Shown: piece after piece, positions 36,246 to 48,356 of the stretch
Position numbering within the stretch: the first letter of the stretch is position 1
Layout of the letters: each line of letters opens with the position of its first letter
NCBI GenBank assembly: GCA_000310025.1
Contig: FN649734.1
Coordinates: 773,762 to 837,761, forward strand
Direction: 5' to 3'
Length of the DNA: 64,000 nt
Source of the DNA: Ectocarpus siliculosus
Taxonomy: Eukaryota > Sar > Phaeophyceae > Ectocarpales > Ectocarpaceae
Notes under the pieces: generated by a model
What the model was told of the DNA's origin: nothing
What the model saw: only the letters and a program-made list of their open reading frames with translations
Databases searched by the model: none
Translations under genes and position numbers: made by a program

Positions 36246-37385
36246 ATGCTCCTACGTCGTCCGATAGCCGTTTCCCTACCAAGACGGAACTCGAATTCTA
36301 AATAACTACAGTCGTGGGGTAATATAAGCCGTAGCGTAGCGGCGATCAGCGAATTGACTTGTGCAGATGTATTGGACGCGCGGTCTTTAAAGTACGTTCG
36401 CCGGTGATGGCAGCACTGGTGAAAAGAACGATTCCGACCACCGCCGCAAAGAGAGAGTTTGCACTGCACGGCCTCTTTGTTTAATGGCAATAAACGTCTC
36501 TGGAGAGTGTAAATAGTGCTGTTTTTTTTCTCTTCCCATGCACGCGCGGTGTGCGGGTTAGCCAGTCGAGGGTGTCAATAGGACTACAGTATAGGACTAA
36601 GGTTGGAGGCATCCATAGCCTAATTGAGCAGGAGTACCTGCCATTGCTGGGAATACGAGTGGTCATCAACGTGGCCTTCAGGATAAGCAGGCAATAGCAG
36701 CCTCCCAAACCACGGGTTTCAATATCGTATCCATCGGGGAATGGCCTCCCGTTAACCGAGGTAGATGGGCTGCTATTTCAATCTTGACATCCAGAATTTG
36801 AGGTTGCCGATCAAGGATTGGACTTCATTTTTAACGGAATGTGCCGCTTCATAAGTCGGGAAGTACCCTTGGAGACAACGAATCCATACTTCATTTGGGC
36901 GCACCTCACGTGCATGTAGCGCTGTAGTTTACTTCGCATACACTTGTAATTGTAGGAACGCCTTGACTCCTAAATCGGCCATTGGCTTGTTTCCCTTCGG
37001 CAAATCACGTTTTGTTTCCATGCTGTGGGACATGAATTGATGTGCAACTCCTCGACGAGTTTCGTCGGCGTTGCGTGTCTGAAGCTTCCCTTGATTTTTT
37101 TACGGGAAGCCGCAAGTTCTTACTACGGTAACACTCTCGAGTACGAGACACAGCAAAAAAAAAAAGTGACTGGAGAATGAAGACGTCCAGACCGCGATGA
37201 AGACCTTGAAACTATAGTGCCGACGATGACTAGGCCAAAGAACTAAATCCGAAGAAAACCTACCATGACAGGATACATACAAAAAAGACGTAAACGCCAA
37301 AGAATCACACGAACAAACGCCTCAAGCAGTTCTCCCCGATGGGCTGAGCGGAAGCATGTTGGTCGTTTGGCGATAGGCTTCCACC
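36246..37385. other. 3' flank of the fusion gene, no recognised gene
   Basis: Follows the TAG stop at 36243-36245. No further exon with coding character is evident. Some AT-rich and homopolymer tracts (T-run near 36520, A-run near 37155). Confidence 0.4.
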
Positions 37386-37397
37386 GGATGGGCTGCA

Positions 37398-37625
37398 GCG
37401 GCACCGGCGGCGAGAGGGGTGACCCCCGGCAGCAGAATTTGGCCCGCGGCGGGGGCGGCGGCGGGGGAGACGGCCGGGGCGCAGGCACTCGCGGAGGGAG
37501 CGGCAGCATCGGTCGCAGCACCGGCGACGAGAGTGGTATCCCCTGGCGGCAGGGCTTTCCCCGCGGCGGCGAGGGGAGACGGCCGGGCCGCAGGCACTCG
37601 CTGCGGGAGCGGCAGCATCGGCAAG
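37398..37625. repeat. GC-rich tandem duplication (~105-110 bp, two units)
   Basis: Two imperfect units share GGCGACGAGAG or GGCGGCGAGAG at their start, an internal GGGGAGACGGCCGGG, and the end GGAGCGGCAGCATCGG. On the minus strand they read as an Ala/Pro-rich frame downstream of the duplicated exon-intron unit. High GC and low complexity make real coding doubtful. Confidence 0.6.
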
Positions 37626-37639
37626 CGATGGCATGGTCG

Positions 37640-38235
37640 GCAGGCAAAAGAAAGATGGTGGTTTGTGTGAGTTAGATTGAAACGTCGCACAAGAAGACTT
37701 GCGCAGCGTGCGTCGACGAGCGAAGAGTGACCAGAAGTAATGCTGTTGCAAGACATAACTCTATCTACACGCCCTGACTGGCCTACGTGACCGCGAAACA
37801 CGCGATGAAGACAACGTGGAAGATCATACTGAAACGTAGAAAGCACCGACTGCGACACACACTGGGAAATATTTAGACAACGAGCTTCGTTCGTGGAATC
37901 GCAAAGAGCACCCTCGCGTTGTAGATGTCCCTCCGCTCGACCTCGCCGGGCGCGACATAGCACTTCTAGAAGGAAGCTGCCTTGTCGACGGGCATGCCGA
38001 GAGGGCCATTGTGGGCGAGTAATGCGGCATGTATTGGCGCGAAGTGATGGCGTACAGCGACAGCTGTACGGGCGAGGGACGGAGCGGAAAACTCCTACTT
38101 GTGCTGCAAGTTGAAGACGACAGGCCAGCGTACCTTCTTCGTGATGTCGACCGTCGACTCGCCCTTCAGGCACTCTCTGCAAAGAGGCGGCAAAAAGGGA
38201 GGAGGAAAAAAAAGGTTGTGAGGAAGGACAGTTGC
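37640..38235 (-). pseudogene. Inverted degraded copy of the exon-intron unit at 38.8-39.35 kb
   Basis: On the minus strand a TTTGCAG acceptor precedes ECLKGESTVDITKKVRWPVV, then FNLQHK and an in-frame stop, with the frame then lost relative to the plus copy (which continues EFVPLRLSPAQLSLYAITSR). Similarity continues through VDKAASF, KCYVAPGEVERRD and well into the following intron (shared GTGTGTGTCGCAGTCGGTGC, TCACTCTTCGCTCGT and CGTTTCAATCTAA blocks). Because both exon and intron are duplicated, this is a segmental duplicate rather than a retrocopy. It is non-functional as an exon of that protein. Confidence 0.6.
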
Positions 38236-38876
38236 AAACGGCTAAATAAATCCGGGCAAAGTGTGTTGCTGAGAATAAAGTGTGCTTCTCACGTCAGTTG
38301 ATTGTCATACTGGCGATACCCTACGCGCCCGTGGAAAATAAAGCGGAAATGCATGGCCGTAAAACAACAAAGCGCAACAAAGATCTGAACACAAGGCCAC
38401 ATGAGAGCAAGCACCATATACCACGATGGTACGATCCACACACTTCTTCCAGTGGAGATGGAGGGTGAGGGAATCGGAATAAGAGGGTCTGCGACAAAAA
38501 CGAATTTAGGTCGGAGAGACTGAAGCAGCTTCAGAATTGTTTCATGATTTTGCACTGTTCCCTGATTCGGGCGTAAATTTTGAATTCTACCGGGTATGCC
38601 AAGTTGCAAAGATAACGCCTTCGAGGTATCTTTATGTACGTATTATTTTATGGCTGGAAACGAGCCCTATTGCCACGCCATGCGACCTTTCTCGTTACCG
38701 TTTCTCGCGCCAGGGAGCACTTTGCTGTCCGCAACATGCTTTGTTCGGACTAAGCCAATAGGTTTGCCACTACCCCTCGTCACAGCCCTTACCTTTCCCC
38801 CTCCGTTTTCACCGCCTACCTTGGGATGGGGTGCCTGAAAGATAAATGACGGATTGACATCACGAAGAAGGCATAG

Positions 38877-39744
38877 TGGCCGGTCATCTTCAACCTCCAG
38901 AAGAAGGAGTTTGTCCCGCTCCGCCTCTCGCCCGCGCAGCTGTCTCTGTACGCCATCACGTCTCGCCAGTATGTTCCGCACTACTTGTGGCCTGCCCACA
39001 ACGACCCTCTCTGCATGCCCGTGGACAAAGCAGCTTCCTTCTGGAAGTGCTACGTTGCGCCCGGCGAGGTGGAGCGGAAGGACAGCAACAACGTGAGTAA
39101 GGGTGCTCTTGGCGGTACACCACGTCGTTCCTTGTCTAGACGTTTACCCGTGTGTGTCGCAGTCGGTGCTTTGTTCCTTTCCGTATCATCGTTCATTTAG
39201 ACTTCGTCGTGCGTCTTGCGGTCATGTAGGCCATTCAGCGCACGTAGATAACGTTACGTCTTGTGACGGCACCCCTTCCGGGCACTCTTCGCTCGTAAAC
39301 GTTTCAATCTAATTCACACAAACCATCTTTTGATTTTGTTGCCGACCATGCCCATGACCTGCCCTGATTTTAGGTACTGGCCGCGGTTCCACCTGGCTCG
39401 AGTGGGATCTCGCCGACGCCGCCTTCGGCGACATGTCCGTCGAGAACGCGCGGTCCTTCGCCTCCCGCCACCGTGACATCCTCTCCGCCGTGTCGGCGGC
39501 CGACGTCAACCTGGCATGCGGCGCAGGAGATGCTCCGCCCGCGCCGACGCCAAGCCCTCCTTCACGCGAGCCCTCCGCAGACAACGCCGACCGCACCGAC
39601 GCGACTCGTGGCATCGTGGACATGTCAGCCTTCCTGGACGCCCTGGACAACCCCCTCCTACTTCGCAACATCGGCATAGGTCGTGACAGCAACGACAACG
39701 ACCAACCTCCCAGCGCCTCCTCGTCTTGCCCTTCCGTACCATAG
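38877..39744 (+). pseudogene. Plus-strand copy of the duplicated unit, possibly still partly functional
   Basis: Exon-like block 38877-39093 reads WPVIFNLQKKEFVPLRLSPA, then AITSRQYVPHYLWPAHNDPL, VDKAASFWKCYVAPGEVER and ends KDSNN at GTGAGT. A second block from 39374 reads GSTWLEWDLADAAFGDMSVE, then NARSFASRHRDILSAVSAAD, a Pro-rich stretch, and FLDALDNPLLLRNIGIG before a TAG at 39742-39744. Stops lie just upstream of 38877, where the minus copy has open sequence, and the two blocks do not join in matching phase (phase 0 donor, two-base acceptor). So either an exon is missing from my model or this copy is decayed too. Family not recognised. Confidence 0.4.
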
Positions 39745-40082
39745 GAATTCCGTTTCTGACGGGAGTAATCCTGGGTTGCTGTCGCACCAACGGTACGTCG
39801 ATACAGGCATGACTTCACCTCCAACAACAAGTTGTTTCTTGCGGGATTCACATGTTACGTTGCAACTAGCGCGCAGTCTTTACAACGGGTCATGTGGGAC
39901 TGGGTGTCCCTCCAGTTGCACGACGCGTGCGCATCTTCTCTCCTGTTGTACATACTTTATTCTTTGATCATCTCCGGTCTTGCGGGATGACGTGTTTGTT
40001 GTCGCCCCTTCGGAGTTTGCGTGCGCAAGTGCCAATTCTCGCACGGACAGTATGAGGTATGATGATCATACAACACCAGTCT
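39745..40082. other. Short spacer between convergent gene ends
   Basis: Lies between the plus-strand block ending at 39744 and the minus-strand gene ending near 40083. Nothing recognisable. Confidence 0.4.
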
Positions 40083-40779
40083 TATGTCTTCACTCTATCG
40101 AACAACATGCGCACACACAGCTTTACCGAGGAGATGCCCGTACAGCCAAGTCCTGACGCGGCCTTTATCTCGCGCGCGGTCTGGACGGCGCGGCCGGCCG
40201 TACCCGTGTGAACCAGCCAAGAAGTCGGCGGAACGACGGCGCGGAGGGCGGACGGGGGCGTCCTGCAGAATCGGGTTTTAAGATTCCGGCGCAAGTACGC
40301 CCAAACGCAATAGGCGGTGGTAGCGATTACCAGAGGCTCGCCTTCCACGACCCGAGCACTGTAGGTCCCTGGTGTAGAAATTCACTAGGGGTTGGCGAGG
40401 CGCCAAGAACGCGTGCTCGCGAGGAGGGCGGTCGACCCCTGGCAGAAGGGCCTGTACGGACTCACGCGTCGACGACGAGGATGCCGCGCTTGTCCGCGAT
40501 TGCGCGCGTGCTTTGCGCGTTGCCAAGGGCGCGGCGCTCGAGCAGGTGGTTGGCGAAGGGGGTGTGGAGGAGGAAGAAGAGGAGCTGGGCGTGCGGCGGC
40601 TGGGTTGGGGCATCTATGATGTGGGCGAGGTCGGGAAAAGTTGTGAACACCGTTAGGGGGTGGGTGCGTTTGTCTATGGTTGAGATTTTGTTTTTTGTTT
40701 TAAGCGTGTGCCTGATGTGGTTGGAATTGGACACGACGTGTAGGCGCGTCACGTCGTGTGCATGGAGGCGTTCGGGAGC
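40083..40779 (-). CDS. Unrecognised two-exon protein (3' part)
   Basis: On the minus strand one exon runs from about 40779 (after a GCTGCAG acceptor) to a GTGAGT donor near 40473. It encodes a stretch with RLHVVSNSNHIRHTLKTKNK, THPLTVFTTFPDLAHIIDAP, LLFFLLHTPFANHLLERRAL and RGILVVDA. After an intron of about 105 bp the CCTACAG acceptor continues in matching phase as ARVVEGEPLVIATTAYCVWA, then RRNLKTRFCR, TGTAGRAVQTAREIKAASG, and a stop near 40083. Composition is strongly protein-like and the phase agreement supports this strand over the long low-complexity frame on the plus strand. No start Met is visible, so exons further upstream (higher coordinates) are expected. I do not recognise the family. 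Confidence 0.5.
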
Positions 40780-43700
40780 GGAGGTGAGGGTGCTGCAGCC
40801 GTGGCCAAAGCAAAGAGGGCTATTTCATGCTCGTTTTGCACATATCGCGCGGAACACACTGCCAGGAACAAAGTATTTCAGAATTTCTCATCTCGCGGCT
40901 CAAGCACCACCGCCAAAAAAGTCTTACAGAATTTTCTGCATAGTGCAAGAGGTCGTCCGGCCTGAGCGTCTGCCAACAGCACCAAAATGTGCACTTTGTT
41001 TATCGTATGCGACGTCGCCCTCTTGTAGCGTAGTTTATACATACATACATGCGGCATGCACGGCGCGCCTCCGGAAAGCTTTCATCATAGCGTACAAATA
41101 GTACGAGTAGTGTCAAGAACTACTTTGATGCACGACGAGACAACTACTGCCCAAATGGGGGGGGGCAGTCTACTGCTAGATGTATATACATACAAAAACA
41201 AATGAATGCACTGTTGCTCAGCTAGGTAGGGGGGTGGAAGCACCGAAGGAGCAGCAGTGGGACGTTTCTTACTGGACACGCTCCTCCAGCTACCCCTTGT
41301 TTCTGATGTCTCGGGGGTATCGCACGATCATGTTTCTTATTGGGACGTTTCTTATTGGGACGTTTCTTATATTGTGGCCGAGATTGAGATGTGTTAGCAC
41401 TTTTTTCTTATTTTTCGTGAAGACTTGGACCTTTTTGTCTTCACAAAAAAAAAAACGAACTGCGGGCGCCATCTGTACAACCTGAACAGGCCAAGTAGAT
41501 ACGCTTCCGAGTTCGTACAGGCCAAAAGTATGTAATTGCGATTTGCACAGCAATCGTGTCCATCGCACCCACATTTTTGTTTCTCCAGAGAGAAATTCGA
41601 ACTCCACCCTGCTAATGTTAATAGTTGTTTTAAGACGTGAACCTACATAAACGACGGGGCACCGTACACGTATGTTTGATGGGAGTCGTTGCAGCAGTAG
41701 ACTAACGGCAGAGGGCGTTGTACCCGCTCAAGAGATGGTGTGATAAAATTCAATTTTCAAAATTCATGAAGATGCTGGGTTGACAAAATTCAAATTTTCT
41801 CTTACATGAACGTGTTCGGAACTGCTCGCGCCCTTTTCAAGGCGGGATGTGCCTGACAGATCAGGTGCGGCGCGCAACAAATACACGTAGTGCGCTCTTA
41901 CATGAGACGGCTGTTAAACTCATGCCTCACAATCGCACCTGGACATCTGCTGTCAAACCGGGCTTCACGGTGAGCAGAAGGTGGTTGCCTGTTGTTGGAC
42001 GTGGACGTGGACCAGCTTGCGTGGTCGTTTGATCGCCAAGTCCTGAACTCTCAGCGTCACAGCGAGCTGCAATACCGCTTACCACCATGCCCTCCCCAAC
42101 CTGGGTGTCTGTCTCTATGTCTCTCTGCTGTGGAACCTCTGCTCCACAGCAAACCAAATGAATGATGCACACCGGATCAGCATGAACAGAAATAAAGAAG
42201 GACCAGGGGCTCCGCGAGCAGCAACTTTGGGAGGGGGTCGCGACCGTGGAGGTGCGCTGGCCCAGAACAGCGTAGAGCGTACACAAGAGACAAGCTGCTG
42301 CTGTACACGAGGTACTGCACGAAGGTACTGCACGAGAGGCACAGGATGTGCGGCTGTGCGCGAACGATAGATCCTTCCCACCACACTTTCTCCGCATCTT
42401 GTACATGCTACGACGCGTCGCGGCAAACTGGGCGATGCAACACGGCAACGGCGGGACGAATATGCCGCAGGCCGAGGGCGGGGAGGTTGCAGCACCTGGG
42501 CAAGGCACCCCTTGGAAGCTGGTGCGCGAGCAGCGGGGCTGGCATGAGAATAGGATTGCTGGTTGGCCTTCTGGCGGCTTCAATACGGCGGGTTGAGGTG
42601 CGCTTTCGTTAAGGTTGCCACAAAGGTGGAGAGAGGTGCCTCTCTCGACCTATTTTTTGTGTAGAAGAAGAGTATTATCCTCACCGCTCGCCCCGCTGGC
42701 TCTCTTTTTGTCCCCCTCGCGCCCCATCGCGAAGTGTGGGTAAGAGTTGTACCAAAACGTGTCAGCCGCTATAGCACGCTATTTGTAGGCAATGAAATCT
42801 ACAGCTTGTTGCGGGCGACCTTACCAAAACAGGCACGTTCGGCGGCCGTGGACGGTTTCTACAGCAGTGTACCGCAAGTTTTGTTTTGGTTGAGAATATT
42901 GACTACTGCTGCAATACCAAGAATGTTGTGTAGATAAATTCACAACAGCGACAGCCGACAGCCGGACTCCAGTACTCGCTGCAAGTCTTTTTCAGAAAGT
43001 ATATATACACACGTTCGAGGTAAATTCGTACCTACCGTCGAAGGATTGGGTTGAAGTCTTTGCAGCGAGTAGGAGAAATATCTTTGTTGTTCATTGGATT
43101 GCTGCAACGGGTCGTTCATACTGCTGCAGTTTGCGTCAACCTTGGCGGGTTTACAGCAGTGCTCGCTGCCCCCGATCCACACAAATGACTCTCTTCAGCA
43201 GCGGCGACAGATGCATACCTCCATTTAGACTACACCTCACCGGCTAGGAGCCTTGTAAGTCAACACGGACCCTACAATGTATTGGACGCGGCAACGATGT
43301 ACATGTGGTCGAGGCCTATGGTATACCAACTACGGCATACGTTTACATGGGTTCGCCCCCGCTTCCATCGACTCCTGTGCCGCCGTCCAATCCCACCCCC
43401 ACTCATCGATAAACGTTCGGACTGGTTTTGACGTACGAACACGCGGATATTGTTTCCTACCGATGTTTTGTGTTATTGATGCTGCGTGAAATATTGATGT
43501 TGTCATCACCTGTCCGGCGTTCACAACCCTCGCCCTCTCGTGGTTAGAGGATTTTGCTCTTTTGCGTCAAACGTTTGTGTTGGTGTTCTCGAAGAAACTG
43601 TTTTCTGTTTACCACACAGAAACTCTAAGTCGATCGAGGCTGCAGTGGGAAGGATATCTACCGCATGTGACTGCCTGTTCGACCCAGGATTTCGCATGAA

Positions 43701-44243
43701 ACGATGGCATGCTGAATATTGAAGTGATGCCGATGATCCATACCAAGATGCATCGTTTTGTTTCGACTTGACAGATGCACGTCTTCAGAGAACGGCAGCA
43801 GGCCGGCCGTCGGGCGGGCCATTCCAAGTGTTGTATTTTGTCGACAAGCCGCACGCTGTAATATTAATAGTATATGCGCTTTCCTTTTGGTAGTGCCTTT
43901 ACCTCCCTTGGAATATTCATCTCCTATCGACCACCCTGCCCACTCTAGCCACTGGCTCAGCTTTCCATTTGCGTGTTTCCAAGCTTCCAAGGCAAGAAGC
44001 CTTCGCAGATTTTCTATTTAGTAGACATGTTGGATCAAGCATCAATCGGGGAAGTTGAGTTAGGGTTGGGGATATTTAGGTGCTTACCCCTCCCTGTTCT
44101 ATTCCCTCACAGACTTTACTTCTCGCGAAGGCGGTGCTCCAAGGCATACCACACCCTCTGCATGACTATCCGATTGTCCTCCCAACCCTCCGTTCCCCCT
44201 TGGTTGCTTCGTGCGGTCTTTTTTGCGTGTTTCCTCGCGGTAG
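40780..44243. other. Spacer, no confidently recognised gene
   Basis: May contain 5' exons of the minus-strand gene and of the DUF445 gene, but none could be fixed by phase or similarity. A short tandem GGGACGTTTCTTATT occurs near 41340-41385. An open frame around 42395-42596 (MLRRVAANWAMQHGN, then TPWKLVREQRGWHENRI) looks protein-like, yet has no supporting splice partner. Confidence 0.4.
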
Positions 44244-45864
44244 GCGTATCCCGGGGATAGCGATCCTTGGTGGGTGTTCGTGACGATGCCGTTCATTTCT
44301 GGTGCGGTTGGGTAAGCCCATGTTTTGCTGTCTGATTTTGTATCGGCATGGAAAAATCGTAAGCACGCCGCGCATGTACCGTGTGAGAGTTTTCCTGACA
44401 GTGCTCAAGTAGCGACTGTTCGTGAATCGGCGGAACGCGTGAGTTTTGAATTGTCGCCGGGAGAGCATGCCGAGATCGCGGCTCGGGCTATTTGTTGCAT
44501 ACCGGCTCGACAATCAGGCTCGCGCGGTTCGACAACGTAAGGTACGATTTTGTGGTTTATGGCATCGGTGGCCTTCTCGTTGCTGTTCTTGTGGTCGCGC
44601 TGCCTTAGCCATCCGACCGGCCAACCCTGCTCGAATTCTAGTCGCCTGCCCGAATCGTTGGTTGTTTTTGTTGATCTTCACAATGCGCCGACGACGGGAC
44701 GCACGGTTAAACGGAGCATGTTTTATGGAGTTTTGCTCTGTTGCCACGCCTCATCACCTTGCCTTGCCTCTGCAGGCAGCCTCGCCTACAGGATGTGCTG
44801 TCTTTAACGTGTTGTACGTTGTTGAAGTCCTGGCCACTGCTGTTGTTGTTTAACAACTCTGTTCTCTACTGCAGATACGTGACCAACATCCTAGCGCTCA
44901 AGATGACGTTCTATCCGGTCGAGTTTTGGGGCATCAAGATCTGGCAGCCGGAGGACCAGCCGCTTGGGTGCATTGGGTGGCAGGTGCTCGTGCTTTACCC
45001 CCCCGTAGTTGTTAGCCTTGTGTTAGCTGTGAGTTAGATTGGAATGGTGTCTGCATCAGCGCCCCCTCCCAAGGATCACCCGGGTTCGGCGTCGCATGTC
45101 GAGTAGCATGCCACTGACGTCCGGATCGACTTGCCTCCTCTGTATCTGTACAGCAGAGGACCGTTGTACAAATTCGTTAGCCGTGAGTTGCGACAGTCAC
45201 GTTCTGCCGTTTGCTGTTTGTTGCTGCTGCAACGCATCGACGTGCGTGGTCGATGGCTACTGCTGCAGCAGCAGGGAATCGTTAACGTTTTATTTTTTTG
45301 TGAGTTTGTCGCCATGCCTGTTTTTGTACAGCATCATCCTTCGTTCCGGTCGGAGCTTGTGTCCAGTCTGAGTTGCAGCGGGGCATTGGTGTGTTTAATC
45401 TTGTTCTCATGCCAGCGATACATATCATCGCGCGTGTTTCTTTGCGCCACAACAGGGTATCGTGCCTGCGAAGGCGGCCAAGATGGCGCAAAAGAGCGTT
45501 ACGCTCATGACCGAGAAACTCATCAACATCAAGGTATGTTTGAGGCTCAATGATTCCCCCGCCGAAGTTCTCATTCGATATTCTCTCCCACGCCTACCGA
45601 GTCTGCTGTCTTCCTCTGTTGCTCGAAGCTATCCGGTGCCCTCCCCACGGAAGGTCGACACGGTCACTGCTTCGTTTCTCCCGACGCATTTTTCCCTTGT
45701 ACATATAAAGGAAGTGTTTTCCCGGCTGGATCCCGATGAGATGTGCGAGGCGCTCGAGCCCGGACTTCTGGCGGTGGTGAGTTGCCCGCAGTTATGTAAG
45801 ACACTGCTTCTCGGTGCCACAGGCCACCGTCTCGCGTGGTCGATTGCCTTGGGTAGGCGCTTTG

Positions 45865-45924
<60 letters not shown>

Positions 45925-48322
45925 TATTGCTGGTGCTGTTTGCTTGGCTGCTATCTTTTGAGACACTCTGTCGTCGTCGTTTCCGCGGCTGCGATTGCCT
46001 CAGCGGGCCGTGGCTGTTTTGTGCTATCAATAGCGCTCGACGTGCTGCATCACGCCGTCGTTTCTCCACAAACCCTCGCACCCACGATGGCGGGGCCCCG
46101 GGTAGTCGGTTTCCCGCATATTTGCACCTGTTTCGGTGTGTCAGGAAGGTTAAGTGCCCTCCGAAAGTGTTGTGTCTCTCCGGCGATGATGTTGTTTTTT
46201 TGCTCTTGTGTCCTGCGCGTTGTTCGTATTCCCAACGTAGGCCCGTGTTGCACGACGCGGTTGTTTCGTTGTTGGGGTTCCTTTTTTTCGGTTCCCGTGG
46301 CATGCGCTGGTGCGTCCAGAATTTGTACCTGCCGAAAAGATATAAAGACCGACGTCCAGCATCGATGGTAAGGGATGCGACAAAAAGACGATCATGCTCG
46401 TTGTGATTCTTGACGGACCTTCTTGGTTTATAGGATAGAAAGGGCGGAGGTATCGATTGCACAAAGCGCGTCTCGCCGCACAGATACAGCAGTTTGATCG
46501 TGTTTTGTTCTGTGTCTGTCCGCAAACCAGCTAAATATATGTTCCGCGCAACACAGCAGCACGTTTCGCGCTCTCGCGTATGTAAGCGCCTCCCTTGTTC
46601 TCCCGTGCGCTGTGTCTCCTGCTGTCAGGTGAGCAGGGTGGTGACGGAGATGGCGGCGAAACACATGCCTGGGACGTGGCACTTCTTGCCGGAGGCATCT
46701 AGGGACGACATCGTCCTCAAGGTGTGCGACTGGCCGCCATACTGGCTTTTCGACCACGAACAAGCGCACCTCGGGGATGGACGTTTGGCCATTCTCCGTG
46801 CAGTATCACCGCCCGATGCGTTGTTTTGAATGACCGAGATCCAACCCTTTATCAGCGCTGACTTGCCTAGGGGATTGATTACGATTCTATTGATCGCGCA
46901 ACCGGAAACCTGATTCTGGAACGTCTTCTATATATACCAAAATGGGCATGTTCTCCGGAGATGTTCAGTGGCCACCTGGAAGAATCGGAACAGGTTAAAT
47001 AGATACCCGGGGAGAGCATCAAGACAAGTTGTTCGGGCCGCTTGCTGCGTCCGGTGAAAAAGCGCGGCTCCCTTGCCTCGGGGATCTCTGTCTCCGAAGG
47101 GTCAAGAGCCTACCGTTGGAGAAGCCCTTTTGGTATCGTACTATGTAAATGTTTCGGCGTTGTTTTGAACCCAAATCCTGGCGTATATGCAGCTGTGGAC
47201 CAAAGCAGGTGGCGGCGAAACTGGTCTACCCGAAACGAGCCCACGTCGAAACCCAGTCGCAAACGAACACGCCGCTATTTTTTTTCGTCTCGTCGACCTC
47301 GACAGGCTCTTGAGGACGTGCCGATTTTCATGCGCTCCTTCATGGGCGAGGTGAAGACCAACATCGACGACGTTCTGGACGTCCACCACATGGTAATCAC
47401 CAACCTCGTCAAGAACAAGGCCCTCATGAACCGGGTACGACGAACAAGAACGGTTGCTATTTTCGTTTGGTTAATGTTCTTGTTTTCGTCGGTTTCGTCG
47501 ACTGGCTGCAGGTGTTTCCGGGTTCCGGACGGTTAAACATGAAACCGTTATTGACCCACTAACCCAGGTTTGGGGGGGCAAAGTAATTCGTCTAGCGTCA
47601 CTGGCAATATGTTCCTACCGAACGACCTCTCCAGCTGGAGAGTTCTGATCCGGGGTCCGACCGAGATCATTTCGGTGCCTTGTTCCTTTCTACTGGTATT
47701 TTTTCCTTTCTTATGTATTCGTTTTTTTGGCTTTCAGTCGCGAACGAAATTATCGAACGCTTCGGCCGTTGTGATTGCCGGGGCGGGAATAACGGCTTTC
47801 AACACAGCATTTATCGTACCCGGCGTTGTTTTTTTCGGTGTTGTTGTTGTATCTGTGGCGTCTCCATGGTTGCTGTGTGGTCGGCCTCGTAATTTGTGTT
47901 GTTCGGTCATCGGTGGTTTGTGAATCCGGGGATTCCCAGCTCCTCTCTGCGTCTGTGTTCAGCGCCGTTGTGCATCGCGTTTCGGGCGCGTAGGGGGTCT
48001 GGTTGATGAGAACTGACCAACACAAAGATGGAGCCTCCTGGTTCGGTTGTGTTTGTGGCCAGCTGCTGCCCGACGCACTTCACACCCGTCGGTTTCGCTG
48101 CCGCCTACGTCTTAACGGGCCTTCTCGTTTGTGTTTTTTTTTGCGCCGCAGGTGTTCATGGAGGTCGGCGCGAAGGAGCTGGTCTTCATCGAGAGGTCCG
48201 GCCTGCTGTTCGGGTTCCTGTTCGGCTGCTTGCAGACATGCCTGTGGTACTTTTACCAGGAGAACTGGGTGCTTCCCGTCGGTGGTCTCGTGGTACGCAG
48301 TCCATGAACCTTCCTGTTGAAG

Positions 48323-48356
<34 letters not shown>

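Noticed and set aside
37322-38182. 286-codon frame on the minus strand
   Set aside because: It reads the duplicated exon in a different frame from the one conserved between the two copies, then runs into the GC-rich tandem repeat.
40208-41101. 297-codon frame on the plus strand
   Set aside because: Low complexity and antisense to the better supported, phase-consistent minus-strand exons at 40083-40779.
45629-46525. 298-codon frame on the minus strand with a poly-Ser run
   Set aside because: It is the antisense of the (CTG)n intron and flanking exons of the DUF445 gene and has no family similarity.
48324-48353. GT run as a possible Z-DNA regulatory site
   Set aside because: A plain intronic dinucleotide microsatellite with nothing else to support a regulatory role.
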